From Rhodospirillales bacterium (lineage in GTDB: Bacteria; Pseudomonadota; Alphaproteobacteria; Reyranellales; Reyranellaceae), in the NCBI GenBank assembly GCA_009377525.1, contig WHTW01000023.1, positions 1-63,895 of the forward strand: a stretch of 63,895 nucleotides of DNA, read 5' to 3'. The notes below the pieces were generated by a model, which was given only the letters and a program-made list of their open reading frames with translations, searched no databases and was not told the DNA's origin. The position numbers and the translations under genes were made by a program. Each line of letters opens with the position of its first letter. Position 1 is the stretch's first letter. Positions 42,430 to 51,947 of the stretch are shown piece by piece.

Positions 42430-45174
42430 ATGCAATCGTCCACATGGGGTCTTGTCGGCGCTATGGTAGACCCGTCGGCAGCCGAGGAATTTCACGTGCC
42501 GGACAGCGTTCCAACAGTTGCGATCCCCGCCGATGCCACGCCCATGATGCGCCAGTACCTGGCGATCAAGGCGGCGCATCCCGGCCATCTGGTGTTCTAC
42601 CGGATGGGCGATTTCTATGAGCTGTTTTTTGACGACGCAGTGAAAGCTTCGGCGGCGCTGGACATCGCCCTGACCAGGCGCGGCCAGCATCTCGGCGAAG
42701 ACATCCGGATGTGCGGCGTGCCGGTGCACAGCCACGAGGCCTACCTGTCGCGCCTGATCCGGCAGGGCTTCAAGGTTGCCGTCTGCGAGCAGGTCGAGGA
42801 CCCGGCCGAGGCCAAGAAGCGCGGGGCGAAGTCGGTGGTCGAGCGCGCCGTGGTGCGGGTCATCACGCCGGGCACGCTGACCGAAGACTCTTTGCTCGAT
42901 GCGCGCAGCCACAACTATCTTGCGGCGCTGGCCGAGGCGCAGGGCGAGCTGGCGCTGGCCTGGCTCGACCTGTCGACCGCCGATTTCGCTGCCCAGCCGC
43001 TGGACGCGGGCCAGCTCGCCGCCGCCCTGGCGCGGCTGGCACCCGGCGAGCTTTTAGTGCCCGACCGGCTTTTGGCGCGCGAGCCATTGAAGGCCGCGCT
43101 GGAAGAGTGGAATGCCGTGCTGACGCCGCTACCCTCGGCGCGCTTCGACAGCGACAATGCCCGCAAGCGCCTGCAGTCGGCCTTCAAGGTCGCGGCCCTC
43201 GACAGCTTCGGCGCCTTCTCGCGCGCCGAGGTCGCGGCCTGCGGCGTATTGCTCGACTATGTCGAGCTCACGCAGGCGGGCAAGCGGCCGGCGCTGGCGC
43301 CGCCGCATCGCGTGCGCGCCGACGGCACGATGGAGATCGATCCCGCCACGCGCCGCAACCTCGAGCTGGTGCGCGGCCTCGACGGCCGGCGCGACGGCAG
43401 CCTTTTGGCCACCATCGACCGCACCCTGACCGGCCCCGGCGCGCGCCTCTTGGCCGAGCGGATCGCCGCCCCGCTGACCGACCGTGCCGAGATCGAGCGC
43501 CGCCTCGACCTGGTGCAGCTCTTCGTCGAGCGGCCGGCTGTGCGCGAGCGCGTGCGCGAGGCCTTGCGGCGCACGCCCGACATCGAGCGCGCCTTGCAGC
43601 GCCTGTCGGTCGGCCGCGGCGGCCCGCGCGATCTTCTGGCCCTGCGCGACGGCCTCGGTTCGGCGGAGGCGCTGGCCGCGACCCTCAAGGCCGAGCCGGA
43701 AGCGCTGGCGCCGCCACCGGCGCCGCTGGCGGAGATCGTCGTTGCCTGTTCCAACCATCGTCCACTCATCGCCGCGCTCGGCGAGGCTCTGGCCGACGAG
43801 CTGCCCCTGTTCGCGCGCGACGGTGGCTTCATCCGCATGGGCTACCGCGCCGAGCTCGACGAGCAGCGCACCTTGCGCGACGACAGCCGCAAGACCGTGG
43901 CGGGCCTCGAAGCCAAGTACCGGACCTCGACCGGCGTGCCGTCGCTGAAAATCCGGCACAACAACATGATCGGCTACCACATCGAGGTGACGGCGACGCA
44001 CGCCGACAAGCTTGATCTCGCCAAGCTCGGCTTCACGCGCCGCCAGTCGATGGCCAATGCCACGCGCTTCTCCACCGCCGAGCTCGCCGACCTGGAGACC
44101 CGCATCGGCCGCGCCGCCGACCGCGCGCTGGCGCTGGAGCTTGCGATCTTCGACGAACTGGTCGCCAAGGCGATGGCCGTGTCGACCAACGTTGCCAGCG
44201 CTGGGCGCGCGCTCGCCAATCTCGATGTCGCCGCCGCCCTCGCCGAACTTGCCACGGCCGAGAACTACATCCGCCCGCTGCTGAGCGAGGGGCCCGCTTT
44301 CACGATCGAAGGCGGCCGCCATCCCGTGGTCGAAGCGGCGCAGGTCCGCCAGGGCGGTTCGGCCTTCGTGCCCAACGATTGCGATCTCGGCGAAGCACGT
44401 CGGCTGTGGCTGCTGACCGGTCCCAACATGGCCGGCAAGTCGACCTTCCTGCGCCAGAACGCCCTGATCGCCATCATGGCGCAGGCCGGCTCCTTCGTGC
44501 CGGCCAAGACGGCCACCATCGGCATCGTCGACCGTCTGTTCAGCCGCGTCGGCGCGGCCGACGACCTGGCGCGCGGCCGCTCGACCTTCATGGTCGAGAT
44601 GGTCGAGACCGCGGCCATCCTCAACCAGGCGACGGCGAGAAGCCTCGTCATCCTGGACGAGATCGGCCGCGGCACGGCGACCTTCGATGGCCTCTCGATC
44701 GCCTGGGCGACGCTCGAGCATCTGCACGACGTCAACCGCTGCCGCGCGCTCTTCGCCACGCACTTCCATGAGCTGGGCGCGCTCAAGGAGCGGCTGGCCG
44801 CACTCGCGCCTTACACCATGCGTGTCAAGGAATGGCAGAACGAGGTCGTGTTCCTGCACGAGGTAGCGCCGGGCGCGGCCGACCGCTCCTACGGCATCCA
44901 TGTGGCGCAGCTCGCGGGCCTGCCTGCCGCCGTGGTGACGCGCGCCGAGCAGGTGTTGGCGGCATTGGAGAAGGGCGAGCAGTCGGGCGCCGTCACGCGG
45001 CTCGCCGACGACCTGCCGTTGTTTGCTGCGGCCCCGGCTCGCCCGGCCGGCGGTGCCGCCAAGCCGCGGGAATCGGAAGTCGAGAAGGCGCTCAGCGACA
45101 TCAATCCCGACGAGCTCTCGCCGCGCGAAGCGCTGGAGCTGCTCTACAGCCTGCGCCAGCGGATCAAGTCCTGA
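42430..45174 (+). CDS. mutS: DNA mismatch repair protein MutS
   Basis: 914 residues from the ATG at 42430; ATG 42463 is an alternative. Mismatch-reading [15 protein letters not shown] with the Phe-x-Glu lies near 57-71. Lever/clamp domains in the middle, then the ATPase: Walker [21 protein letters not shown] (about 664-683), [20 protein letters not shown], Walker [21 protein letters not shown] (about 739-758) and [13 protein letters not shown]-terminal tetramer helix [20 protein letters not shown]. Intact. Alphaproteobacterial mutS is commonly followed by glnD; here repeats follow instead. Confidence 0.97.
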   Translation: MQSSTWGLVGAMVDPSAAEEFHVPDSVPTVAIPADATPMMRQYLAIKAAHPGHLVFYRMGDFYELFFDDAVKASAALDIALTRRGQHLGEDIRMCGVPVHSHEAYLSRLIRQGFKVAVCEQVEDPAEAKKRGAKSVVERAVVRVITPGTLTEDSLLDARSHNYLAALAEAQGELALAWLDLSTADFAAQPLDAGQLAAALARLAPGELLVPDRLLAREPLKAALEEWNAVLTPLPSARFDSDNARKRLQSAFKVAALDSFGAFSRAEVAACGVLLDYVELTQAGKRPALAPPHRVRADGTMEIDPATRRNLELVRGLDGRRDGSLLATIDRTLTGPGARLLAERIAAPLTDRAEIERRLDLVQLFVERPAVRERVREALRRTPDIERALQRLSVGRGGPRDLLALRDGLGSAEALAATLKAEPEALAPPPAPLAEIVVACSNHRPLIAALGEALADELPLFARDGGFIRMGYRAELDEQRTLRDDSRKTVAGLEAKYRTSTGVPSLKIRHNNMIGYHIEVTATHADKLDLAKLGFTRRQSMANATRFSTAELADLETRIGRAADRALALELAIFDELVAKAMAVSTNVASAGRALANLDVAAALAELATAENYIRPLLSEGPAFTIEGGRHPVVEAAQVRQGGSAFVPNDCDLGEARRLWLLTGPNMAGKSTFLRQNALIAIMAQAGSFVPAKTATIGIVDRLFSRVGAADDLARGRSTFMVEMVETAAILNQATARSLVILDEIGRGTATFDGLSIAWATLEHLHDVNRCRALFATHFHELGALKERLAALAPYTMRVKEWQNEVVFLHEVAPGAADRSYGIHVAQLAGLPAAVVTRAEQVLAALEKGEQSGAVTRLADDLPLFAAAPARPAGGAAKPRESEVEKALSDINPDELSPREALELLYSLRQRIKS

Positions 45175-45188
45175 TCATTGCCGGGAAC

Positions 45189-45205
45189 GCGCCACTCCGT
45201 GGCGC
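45189..45205 (+). terminator. Hairpin after mutS
   Basis: GCGCCAC-TCC-GTGGCGC, a perfect 7-bp stem 15 bp after the mutS stop. It resembles the unit also seen near 51960 and 45382, so it may be part of a repeat rather than a dedicated terminator. Confidence 0.4.
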
Positions 45206-45230
45206 TCATGACTGAGCGAGCAACCCAACA

Positions 45231-45360
45231 ACCTCACCCTGAGGAGCGCCCGCAGGGCGCGTCTCGAATGCGCGCGGTAAACCGCGCGTGGGTGGACAAC
45301 AGCAGGACTGGCTCCCACCCTTCGAGACGCATCGCTTCGCGATGCTCCTCAGGGTGAGGT
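45231..45360. repeat. Inverted-repeat element of the CCTCAGGGTGAGG family, copy 2
   Basis: Outer arms ACCTCACCCTGAGGAGC and GCTCCTCAGGGTGAGGT, inner GCGTCTCGAA and TTCGAGACGC, with variable centres. Same plan as 25270-25381. A separate GC hairpin (GCCGAAGC/GCTTCGGC type, about 45408-45432) follows and recurs near 52045-52066. Confidence 0.85.
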
Positions 45361-45459
45361 GGCGTTGGGTCTGCTGGCCTCATGAGCGCCACGGACCCGC
45401 CTGCGCGAAGCCGAAGCCGCTTCGCTTCGGCGAAGGCAGGGGGCCCAGTCCGGCAAGAG

Positions 45460-46476
45460 TTAAAGCGTCTTCCTTGCCAGCGCCGCTCCCTCGGCCAATG
45501 CGCGCAGCTTGCCGTAGGCCACAGCCAGCGTCATCGGCGCCATGCCGCAGTTGGTGCAGGCCTGGATGCGCTCGGGGTCGACGAACTTGGTGGCGAGCTT
45601 CAGCGTCGCTGCCACTTCCTCCGGCGTCTCGACCTTGTCCGAGGCGACGTCGATCGCCCCCACCAGCACGGTCTTGTTGGGCAGGAGCTTCATCAGCTCG
45701 GGCGGGACGTGGCTCTCGCGGCATTCCAGCGAGACCTGCTGGATCCTGCTGCGGTCGAGCGCGGGGAAGGTCTTTTCGTACTGCCGCCAGCTCTCGCCCA
45801 GCGTCTCCTTCCACTTGATGTTGGCCTCGATGCCGTAGCCGTAGCAGATGTGCACCGCCGTCGTGCACTTGAGCCCCTCCGCCGCCTTCTCCAGCGCCGG
45901 CACGCCCCAGTCGACGGTCTCGTCGAGATAGACGTTGAAGGCGGGCTCGTCGAACTGCACGACATCCACGCCGGCCTTCTCGAGATCACGGGCCTCCTGG
46001 TTCAACAGCTCGGCGAAGGCGAAGGCCATCTTCACGCGATCGCCATAGAAGCCGTCGGCCAGGGTGTCTATGAGGGTCATCGGTCCGGGCAGGGTGAACT
46101 TGAGCTTGCGGCTGGTGGCGGTGCGGGCGACGCGCGCCTCGCGCTCATGCACGAACTTGCGCCGCTTCAGCGCCGAGGTCACCGTCGGGCAGTCGGCGTC
46201 ATAGCGGTTGTTGCGGATGCCCATGCGCACCTTCTTGTCGAAGTCGACGCCGTCGACCTCGGCAAGAAAGCCGTGCACGAAATGTTGCCGCGCTTGCTCG
46301 CCGTCGCTCACGATGTCGATGCCGGCTTCTTCCTGGCGGCGGATGGCGAGTGCGGTGGCGTCGTCCTTGGCCTCCAGGAGCGGCGCGCCGGTGAGCGTCC
46401 ACGGCGCCCACAAGACGTTGGGCGTGGCGAGCCACGAGGGCTTGGGCAGGCTGCCGGCCAGCGTCGTCTCGAACAT
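45460..46476 (-). CDS. MetE C-terminal-like (cobalamin-independent methionine synthase II) protein
   Basis: 338 residues from the ATG at 46476 (AAGGAA upstream). It corresponds to only the catalytic C-terminal barrel of MetE: MFETTLAGSLPKPSWLATPN, IDIVSDGEQARQHFVHGFLA, FTLPGPMTLIDTLADGFYG and VVQFDEPAFNVYLDE, and zinc ligands in AVHICYGYG (His, Cys) and IQACTNCGMAPM (Cys). Stand-alone proteins of this type transfer methyl groups from varied donors; MetE itself is about 750 residues. The gene is 31 bp behind hemY on the same strand. Confidence 0.88.
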   Translation of the reverse strand: MFETTLAGSLPKPSWLATPNVLWAPWTLTGAPLLEAKDDATALAIRRQEEAGIDIVSDGEQARQHFVHGFLAEVDGVDFDKKVRMGIRNNRYDADCPTVTSALKRRKFVHEREARVARTATSRKLKFTLPGPMTLIDTLADGFYGDRVKMAFAFAELLNQEARDLEKAGVDVVQFDEPAFNVYLDETVDWGVPALEKAAEGLKCTTAVHICYGYGIEANIKWKETLGESWRQYEKTFPALDRSRIQQVSLECRESHVPPELMKLLPNKTVLVGAIDVASDKVETPEEVAATLKLATKFVDPERIQACTNCGMAPMTLAVAYGKLRALAEGAALARKTL

Positions 46477-46507
46477 CGCGTTTCCTTCCCGTCTATTTCT
46501 TGTCGTT

Positions 46508-47878
46508 CTACTTCTTTTCGTTATTGGCGAACTCCAGCTCCGCCCGCGTCTCGGGCGGCAGCACGTGGCCGAACGTCCCCGGCGCCCGCCATTGCAGGGT
46601 ACCGAAGGCGCCGCAGCTCTCGCATACCGAACGCCAGGTCTCGTGCTGCGCGCTGCAGGCGGTACAGCGCCAGGCGCGGTCGGCCGGCGCATCGGCGGCG
46701 CGGGCCAGCCAATCGTGCACCTTGGCCTGCTCGGCGCCCGAACGCTCCTCGACCTCTGCCATCAGGCGGCAGGCGCGCACCGGCGGGCTGTTGCCGCCGG
46801 CGACCTCGAGATGCCGCCGCGCCTCGCCCCACAGGCCGGCGTCGAGCGACGCTTGCGCCAACGCCAGCTGGCTTTCGATGTCGTTTTCGTTGTGGGACAC
46901 CAGTCGCCGGATGACGCCGATGCGCTTCAGCGGGTCGCTCTCGCCCGACGCTTCGAGATAGAGCATGGCGAGATCGGGATGCGGCGCCAGCGCCCAGCCG
47001 CGCTCCAGTGTCTTCTGCGCCCGCCTGGCGTCGCCTGCCTTGATCTGCAGTCCGGCGAAGCGCTGGGTGACGGCGATGCGCTCGGGCGCCAGCGCGAAGG
47101 CCTCGCGCGCCAGCACCAGTGCATCGGCGACATTGCCCGTCTGCTCATTGGCGCGCTCGGCGGCGCGGCTGCGCTCGACCAGCAGCAGGGCCTTCAAGGT
47201 GCGGCCCTTGTCGGCGGTCACGACCTTGCGCCGTTGGCCGGTCTCGAGCGTCTCCTGCGCCGCCTTCCACTGGCCGACCTGCGCCTGCATGTCGAACAGC
47301 GAATGCACCACCCACGGCGTCTGCGGCTTCAGCTTGAAGGCGCGCTCGGCGTAGGCCAGCGCCTTCGACGGGTCGCCCTCGCGCAGCGCCTGGCCGATCA
47401 GGCCGCGCAGGCCGAGGAAGGCGGTGTGCTCGTCCTCCAGCATGGCGGTGAAGGCGCGGCTGGCGCCATCGCGGTCGCCTGCAAGCTGGGCGGCCTGCGC
47501 CGACAACAGCAGCGTGATCGGCGGCTCGGCGAGAAGCTGCTCGGCCTTGCGGGCGTGTTTCTGCGCCTCGATGCCGTCGCCGGCGGCGACCGCGGCCAGG
47601 CCTTGTGTCAGCGCACGATAGCCGCGCTTCTTGCGGCTTTCGCCCCAGCCTTCGAGCAGGGCGAACGGCGCGCCGATGATCCAGCGGTAGAGCAGCCAGC
47701 CGCCGATGCAGACCCCGATCAGCACCACGACGGCGACCAGCAGCACGCCGACGCTGCTGTCGAGCCGCCAGCCCTGCCATTCGGCGGTGACCGTGCCCGG
47801 CCGCTCGGCCAGCCAGACGGCCAAAAGCATCGCCACGGCGGCGACGGCGAACCAGATGATGACGCGCAGCGTGGTCAT
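46508..47878 (-). CDS. hemY: HemY-N domain TPR protein with C-terminal zinc ribbon
   Basis: 456 residues, inner membrane. HemY_N helices TLRVIIWFAVAAVAMLLAVW and VGVLLVAVVVLIGVCIGGWL are followed by TPR-like repeats (about 90-400) and a C-terminal WRCTACSAQHETWRSVCESC with two CxxC pairs, a rubredoxin-like ribbon like that of LapB. It is not protoporphyrinogen oxidase; the role in heme synthesis is poorly known and probably scaffolding. It lies downstream of hemD-Mic60, separated by a 68-bp palindrome. Confidence 0.9.
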   Translation of the reverse strand: MTTLRVIIWFAVAAVAMLLAVWLAERPGTVTAEWQGWRLDSSVGVLLVAVVVLIGVCIGGWLLYRWIIGAPFALLEGWGESRKKRGYRALTQGLAAVAAGDGIEAQKHARKAEQLLAEPPITLLLSAQAAQLAGDRDGASRAFTAMLEDEHTAFLGLRGLIGQALREGDPSKALAYAERAFKLKPQTPWVVHSLFDMQAQVGQWKAAQETLETGQRRKVVTADKGRTLKALLLVERSRAAERANEQTGNVADALVLAREAFALAPERIAVTQRFAGLQIKAGDARRAQKTLERGWALAPHPDLAMLYLEASGESDPLKRIGVIRRLVSHNENDIESQLALAQASLDAGLWGEARRHLEVAGGNSPPVRACRLMAEVEERSGAEQAKVHDWLARAADAPADRAWRCTACSAQHETWRSVCESCGAFGTLQWRAPGTFGHVLPPETRAELEFANNEKK

Positions 47879-47914
47879 CGGACTGACGCGGCCTTCGAGT
47901 GAAGAAACTCATGC

Positions 47915-47982
47915 TCTTCCGGACCGCGCGCATCCTGCGCGCTCATGATCATGAGCGCGCAGGATGCGCGCGGTCCGGAAGA
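47915..47982. repeat. 68-bp perfect palindrome between hemD-Mic60 and hemY
   Basis: The sequence reads the same on both strands over 68 bp: arms begin TCTTCCGGACCGCGCGCATC and meet at CATGATCATG (centre 47948.5). It resembles the other GGxCC-type hairpins but is longer and perfect. In mRNA it would form a very stable stem inside the operon. Confidence 0.9.
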
Positions 47983-48009
47983 CCATGACGCGGGAAGATG
48001 AGACATGGT

Positions 48010-49932
48010 CTAGCGCGCGGTCCCTAGCAGGTTGACGGCGTAGGCGGCGAGCTGGTCGAGGCTGCGCTTGGCGGCGAGATGGGCCTCGGCCTTGGCGAGC
48101 CACGCCGCCGTCGCCTTGCCGGTCTGCGCCGGCAGCGACTTCACCAGCTCGACCGCCTTGCCAACGTCGCCGGCATGCAAGGCCTGCTCGGCGCGCGCCA
48201 GCTTCGCTTCGGTGGTGTCGCCCGGCACGTCGCCGACGCGGCGCAGCGAGACCAGGCCGCGCAGCTTGCCCATGAGCCGCTCGCCGTAGGAATCGTCGGC
48301 CAGGTCCTCGGCCAGTGCGGCCTTGGCGACGGCCGGGAACGCCGCTTCGAGCGCGGCGCGCGAGGCGACGCCGGCCTGCGCATGGGGCTGCAGGGCCGCC
48401 ATGATCTGGGTGAGCTTGGTGTCGCCCTGGACGAGCGGCTGGAGAAGATTGAGCTCGGCCGCGAACGGCACGCCGGCATCGATCGAGCCGGCAAGCCGCG
48501 CCGCCACGCCGATCACCGCCGAGGCGCGCGCCGCCGTGAGCGCCTTCTGCTCGCCGCTGCTTCTTGCACCAACGGCGTCGCTCAGCGCCTTGGCCTGGTC
48601 GCGGGCCTGGTCGCGCTGGGCGGCGACGGCCTGGTCGAGCGCGCTGAGCGTGGTGCGCAGCGCCGCGATCTCGCGCGTCAGCACGGCGATTTCCTTCTCG
48701 GCCTCGACGTTGCTCGGCGTAGGCGCTGGTGCCGCGCCGCCGGCGGCCGGGCGTTGCTCGAGCGCTTCGACGCGGCCGCGCAGCTCGGCGATGGCGGGAT
48801 CGGGGCCGGCGGGCGCGGCCGTTGGCGGCCGCGCGGCCGCCGTCGCCGAGACCGCGCGCAGGCGCGTCTCGAGATCATCCAGCCGCGCCGTGAGCTCGCG
48901 CCGTGCCGCCTCGACGGCGGCGGTGGCGACGGTGGTGGCGTCGGCGCGCACCGCCTGCAGATCGATGCCGGGCGTCGGTGGGATCGGTGCCGCGGCGTGG
49001 CCGCGCCACAGGTCACGCGCCTGCTGCGGCCAGAAGGGCAGCGAGATCAGCGCGCCGGCCAGCACGATCACCGCGGCCAGCAAGCCGATCACGAAGGCGC
49101 CGACCACGCCCAGGCCGCGCCGCACGATGACCGGCTGAGCCGGTGGCGGATCGGGCGGTGGAGAAACGGGTTCGCTTGCATCGCTCATGGTCGCCTGTCC
49201 TTGTACAGGGGCTTCGGCCAGTCGGTCGATCTCGTCGAGCACGGCCTGCCGGCTGGGCCGCTCGGCCGCCACCACCGCCTTGAACGGCAGTCCCGCCGCG
49301 GGCGCGAGGGCGGCCGGGCTGATGGCGACGGCGGTGACGGAGCGCAGGTTGGCCGCCAGCCCGGCATCCTCGACCATCGAGGCGAACACCGATGCCGCGC
49401 GCGGCGAGAAGAAGGTGACGGCATCGAGCGCGCGCGCGCCCAGCGCCGCGCGCGCTGATTCGGGCAGCACGGTCTCTTCGCGCGCGTCGTACAGGGTGAA
49501 GCGCTTCACCTCGAAGCCCGCCGGCGCCAGGACGTCGGCGAAGTCGAAGGCCACATTGCGTCCCGCGACATGGACCAGCGGGCCGTCCTTGGGATCGAGG
49601 CGTTGGCGGACGAGGTCGGCCAAGGCGGCGAAGTCGCCGGACGCCGACACGACGTCGCTGAAGCCCAGCCCCTCCGCCGTGCTGGCCGTGGTGTCGCCTA
49701 CCGCCAGGATCGGCCGGCCGCGCTGGTCGCTCGCGTCGGCCAGCGCGCGCGCGCCGTTGGCGCTGGTCAGCAGGACGGCTTGGCAGCCGGCCAGCGCGGC
49801 GGAGAAGTCCGCCGGCGGATGCAGATACTCCAGCCGGAACAGCGGCGCGATCACCGGCGTATGGCCGCGCTCCCGGAGCGCCGTGGCCAGCGCCGTCGCC
49901 TCGCTTTCCGGCCGGATGATCAAGACGCGCAT
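48010..49932 (-). CDS. hemD: Uroporphyrinogen-III synthase (HemD) fused to Mic60/mitofilin-like protein
   Basis: One open frame of 640 residues from the ATG at 49932. Residues 1-240 are a full HemD (MRVLIIRPESEATALATALR, QAVLLTSANGARALAD, LVHVAGRNVAFDFADVL, VTFFSPRAASVFASMVEDAG), which closes the tetrapyrrole ring. From M249 (MSDASEPVSPPPDPPPAQ) comes a typical alphaproteobacterial Mic60: a transmembrane helix at about 272-298, a coiled coil at about 330-470 and a C-terminal mitofilin domain to 640. These are normally two adjacent genes. An ATGA overlap typical of two genes is still present at 49185-49188 in another frame, so a small indel near the end of hemD, real or a sequence error, may have made the fusion. 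Confidence 0.85.
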   Translation of the reverse strand: MRVLIIRPESEATALATALRERGHTPVIAPLFRLEYLHPPADFSAALAGCQAVLLTSANGARALADASDQRGRPILAVGDTTASTAEGLGFSDVVSASGDFAALADLVRQRLDPKDGPLVHVAGRNVAFDFADVLAPAGFEVKRFTLYDAREETVLPESARAALGARALDAVTFFSPRAASVFASMVEDAGLAANLRSVTAVAISPAALAPAAGLPFKAVVAAERPSRQAVLDEIDRLAEAPVQGQATMSDASEPVSPPPDPPPAQPVIVRRGLGVVGAFVIGLLAAVIVLAGALISLPFWPQQARDLWRGHAAAPIPPTPGIDLQAVRADATTVATAAVEAARRELTARLDDLETRLRAVSATAAARPPTAAPAGPDPAIAELRGRVEALEQRPAAGGAAPAPTPSNVEAEKEIAVLTREIAALRTTLSALDQAVAAQRDQARDQAKALSDAVGARSSGEQKALTAARASAVIGVAARLAGSIDAGVPFAAELNLLQPLVQGDTKLTQIMAALQPHAQAGVASRAALEAAFPAVAKAALAEDLADDSYGERLMGKLRGLVSLRRVGDVPGDTTEAKLARAEQALHAGDVGKAVELVKSLPAQTGKATAAWLAKAEAHLAAKRSLDQLAAYAVNLLGTAR

Positions 49933-50004
49933 CGGGTCTCCGTATTTCATATTCCTCTCCCCCGCTAGGGGGAGAGGAGACATGAGGAGGACGATGTCGT
50001 CGCA

Positions 50005-50469
50005 CTAGAGAAGGACCACGCCTTCGATCGCCAGCAGTTGCCGCTTGGTCGGCAGGCCCTTGCCGCCGGAGAAGCCGCCTTCGCTGCCGCCGCTGCCCAG
50101 CACACGGTGGCAGGGCACGATGATGGGAATGGGGTTGCGCGCGCAGGCCATGCCGACCGGCCGCGGGCCCGAGCCCAGCGCCATCGCCATGCCGCCATAG
50201 GTCGCGGTCTCCCCGTAGGAGATGTCGCGCATCATCGCCCAGACCCGCTTCTGGAAGTCGGTGCCCCTCTGGGCCAGCGGCAGGTCGAAACGCTTGAGCT
50301 TCCGGGTAAAGTAGCGGTCGAGCTGGCGCGCTGCCTCCTTCAGCACCGGACTTGCAGCCTTGTCGCGCGTGCGTTCGCCGGGGCTGGCCCAGCGCACGCC
50401 GGTCACGGCGTCCTGATCCGCCTCGATGGCGAGGCGCCCGACGGGACTGTCGACGTAACAAATCGTCAT
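50005..50469 (-). CDS. ogt: Methylated-DNA-protein cysteine methyltransferase (Ogt type)
   Basis: 154 residues from the ATG at 50469. Repairs O6-alkylguanine by transferring the alkyl group to Cys120 in NPIPIIVPCHRVLGSGGSEG. The HTH part is GTDFQKRVWAMMRDISYGET then ATYGGMAMALG; the C-terminal GGFSGGKGLPTKRQLLAIEG is standard. It lacks the Ada regulatory domain. 72 bp ahead of hemD on the same strand. Confidence 0.95.
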   Translation of the reverse strand: MTICYVDSPVGRLAIEADQDAVTGVRWASPGERTRDKAASPVLKEAARQLDRYFTRKLKRFDLPLAQRGTDFQKRVWAMMRDISYGETATYGGMAMALGSGPRPVGMACARNPIPIIVPCHRVLGSGGSEGGFSGGKGLPTKRQLLAIEGVVLL

Positions 50470-50517
50470 GAACCGAGCGTAGCGTCGGCGGCCGGCTTTT
50501 GCCAATCTAGGGACCTG

Positions 50518-51939
50518 ATGTGTGGGGGAGAAAAGAGAGCGTCGTTGACGCCGCGGATCACAAGACGCGCCTTGCTCGGCGGTGCCATGGCAATCGCGCC
50601 GGCGATGGCGCTCGCCCAGCAACAGGCTCCGCGGCAACCTGGGCCGCCGCGCCGCCAGCGGCAACCCGCCGACGCCGGGCCGCCGATCGTGGTGTTCGTG
50701 CACGGCAACGGCGATTCGAGCGCGCTCTGGATCAACAACATCTGGCGCTTCGAGGCCAATGGCTACAAGCGCAACCAGCTCTTTGCCATCGACTTCGCTT
50801 ATCCCAACGCGCGGCGCGAGGATGCCAAGCCCGAGCTCTTCCGCTCGTCGACCGAGGAGCAGATGGCGGAGCTGGCGGGGTTCGTTCGGCAGGCGCTGAA
50901 GGCGACGCGCCGGCGCAAGGTGGCGCTGGTCGGCTCCTCGCGCGGCGGCAACGCCATCCGCGCCTACCTGAAGAACGGCGGCGGTGCGGAGTTCGTGAGC
51001 CACGCCGTGCTGTGCGGCACGCCCAACAAGGGCGTCGTCAATTCCGACAGTCTTCTGGTCGGCAGCGAGTTCAACGGCGCCTACAGCTTCCTCAAGGAGC
51101 TCAACGCGGGCCCGGACGATCTCGTCCCCGGCGTCGAGATGATGGCGATCCGCTCCGACACCAACGACAAGTTCTCGCAGCCCGACGGCCGCTTCATCGG
51201 CGCACCCGGCAAGCCCACGGGCGTGAGCTACGATTCCTCCGGGCTGCGCGGCGCCAGGAACGTGATCCTCGACGGCCTCGACCATCGCGAGGTGGCGTTC
51301 AACAAGCTGGCCTTCGGCGCCATGTTCGAGTTCATCACCGGCCAGGCGCCCGGCAACCTGTTCATCACCCAGGAGCCGCTGCCGGTGCTGAACGGCCGCG
51401 TCACCGGCGTCGTCGACGGCGGCGTCTACACCAATCTCGCGGTCGCCGACGCCGAGGTCGAGATCTTCGAGGTCGACGCCAAGACCGGCGAGCGCAAGAC
51501 CACCGCCCCGGTGCATCGCAAGGTGACCGGCGAGGACGGCATGTGGGGTCCGTTCATCGGCAAGTCCGACGCCTACTACGAGTTCGTGCTGCGCATGGCG
51601 GCCCAGCCCATCACCCACACCTACCGCTCGCCGTTCCTGCGCTCGAGCGACGTGGTGCATCTCAGGCCCGCCGTCTTCGCCAAGGGCGACGAGCAGGCGG
51701 CGGCGGTCGTCACCATGAGCCGGCCGCGCGGCTATTTCGGCGTCAGTCGCGACAAGTTCAGTCTCGACGGCAAGGTGCCGCCCGGCATCAACGACGGCGT
51801 GCCCGGCGTCTCGACCGGCAAGCTCGCCTTCGAGCCCGGCCCGCGCACCGTGCTGGCGGTGTTCAACAACGAGACCATCCCGGCCCGTACCTGGCCGGCG
51901 AAAGACAATCACCTTGTGATCGTCGAGTTCCTGAATTGA
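50518..51939 (+). CDS. Tat-exported alpha/beta hydrolase (lipase/esterase-like)
   Basis: 473 residues from ATG 50518; TTG 50545 is an alternative. LTPRITRRALLGGAMAIAPA then MALAQ is a twin-arginine signal. The hydrolase fold starts VVFVHGNGDSSALWINNIWR; the nucleophile elbow is VALVGSSRGGNAIRAYL (about 137-153), and GLDHREVAFNKLAF offers the catalytic His. The C-terminal 200 residues form a beta-rich domain (VTGVVDGGVYTNLAVADAEV). Similar in outline to secreted lipases and polyhydroxyalkanoate depolymerases, but the substrate is not evident. Confidence 0.82.
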   Translation: MCGGEKRASLTPRITRRALLGGAMAIAPAMALAQQQAPRQPGPPRRQRQPADAGPPIVVFVHGNGDSSALWINNIWRFEANGYKRNQLFAIDFAYPNARREDAKPELFRSSTEEQMAELAGFVRQALKATRRRKVALVGSSRGGNAIRAYLKNGGGAEFVSHAVLCGTPNKGVVNSDSLLVGSEFNGAYSFLKELNAGPDDLVPGVEMMAIRSDTNDKFSQPDGRFIGAPGKPTGVSYDSSGLRGARNVILDGLDHREVAFNKLAFGAMFEFITGQAPGNLFITQEPLPVLNGRVTGVVDGGVYTNLAVADAEVEIFEVDAKTGERKTTAPVHRKVTGEDGMWGPFIGKSDAYYEFVLRMAAQPITHTYRSPFLRSSDVVHLRPAVFAKGDEQAAAVVTMSRPRGYFGVSRDKFSLDGKVPPGINDGVPGVSTGKLAFEPGPRTVLAVFNNETIPARTWPAKDNHLVIVEFLN

Positions 51940-51947
51940 GTGCTCTT

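Noticed and set aside
40068..42620. An 850-codon plus-strand ORF opposite maeB
   Set aside because: Low-complexity shadow of GC-rich coding; maeB is unambiguous.
46508..47878. HemY as protoporphyrinogen oxidase
   Set aside because: No FAD-binding motif; it is the HemY-N/TPR membrane protein, and HemJ at 8368-8793 supplies the oxidase.
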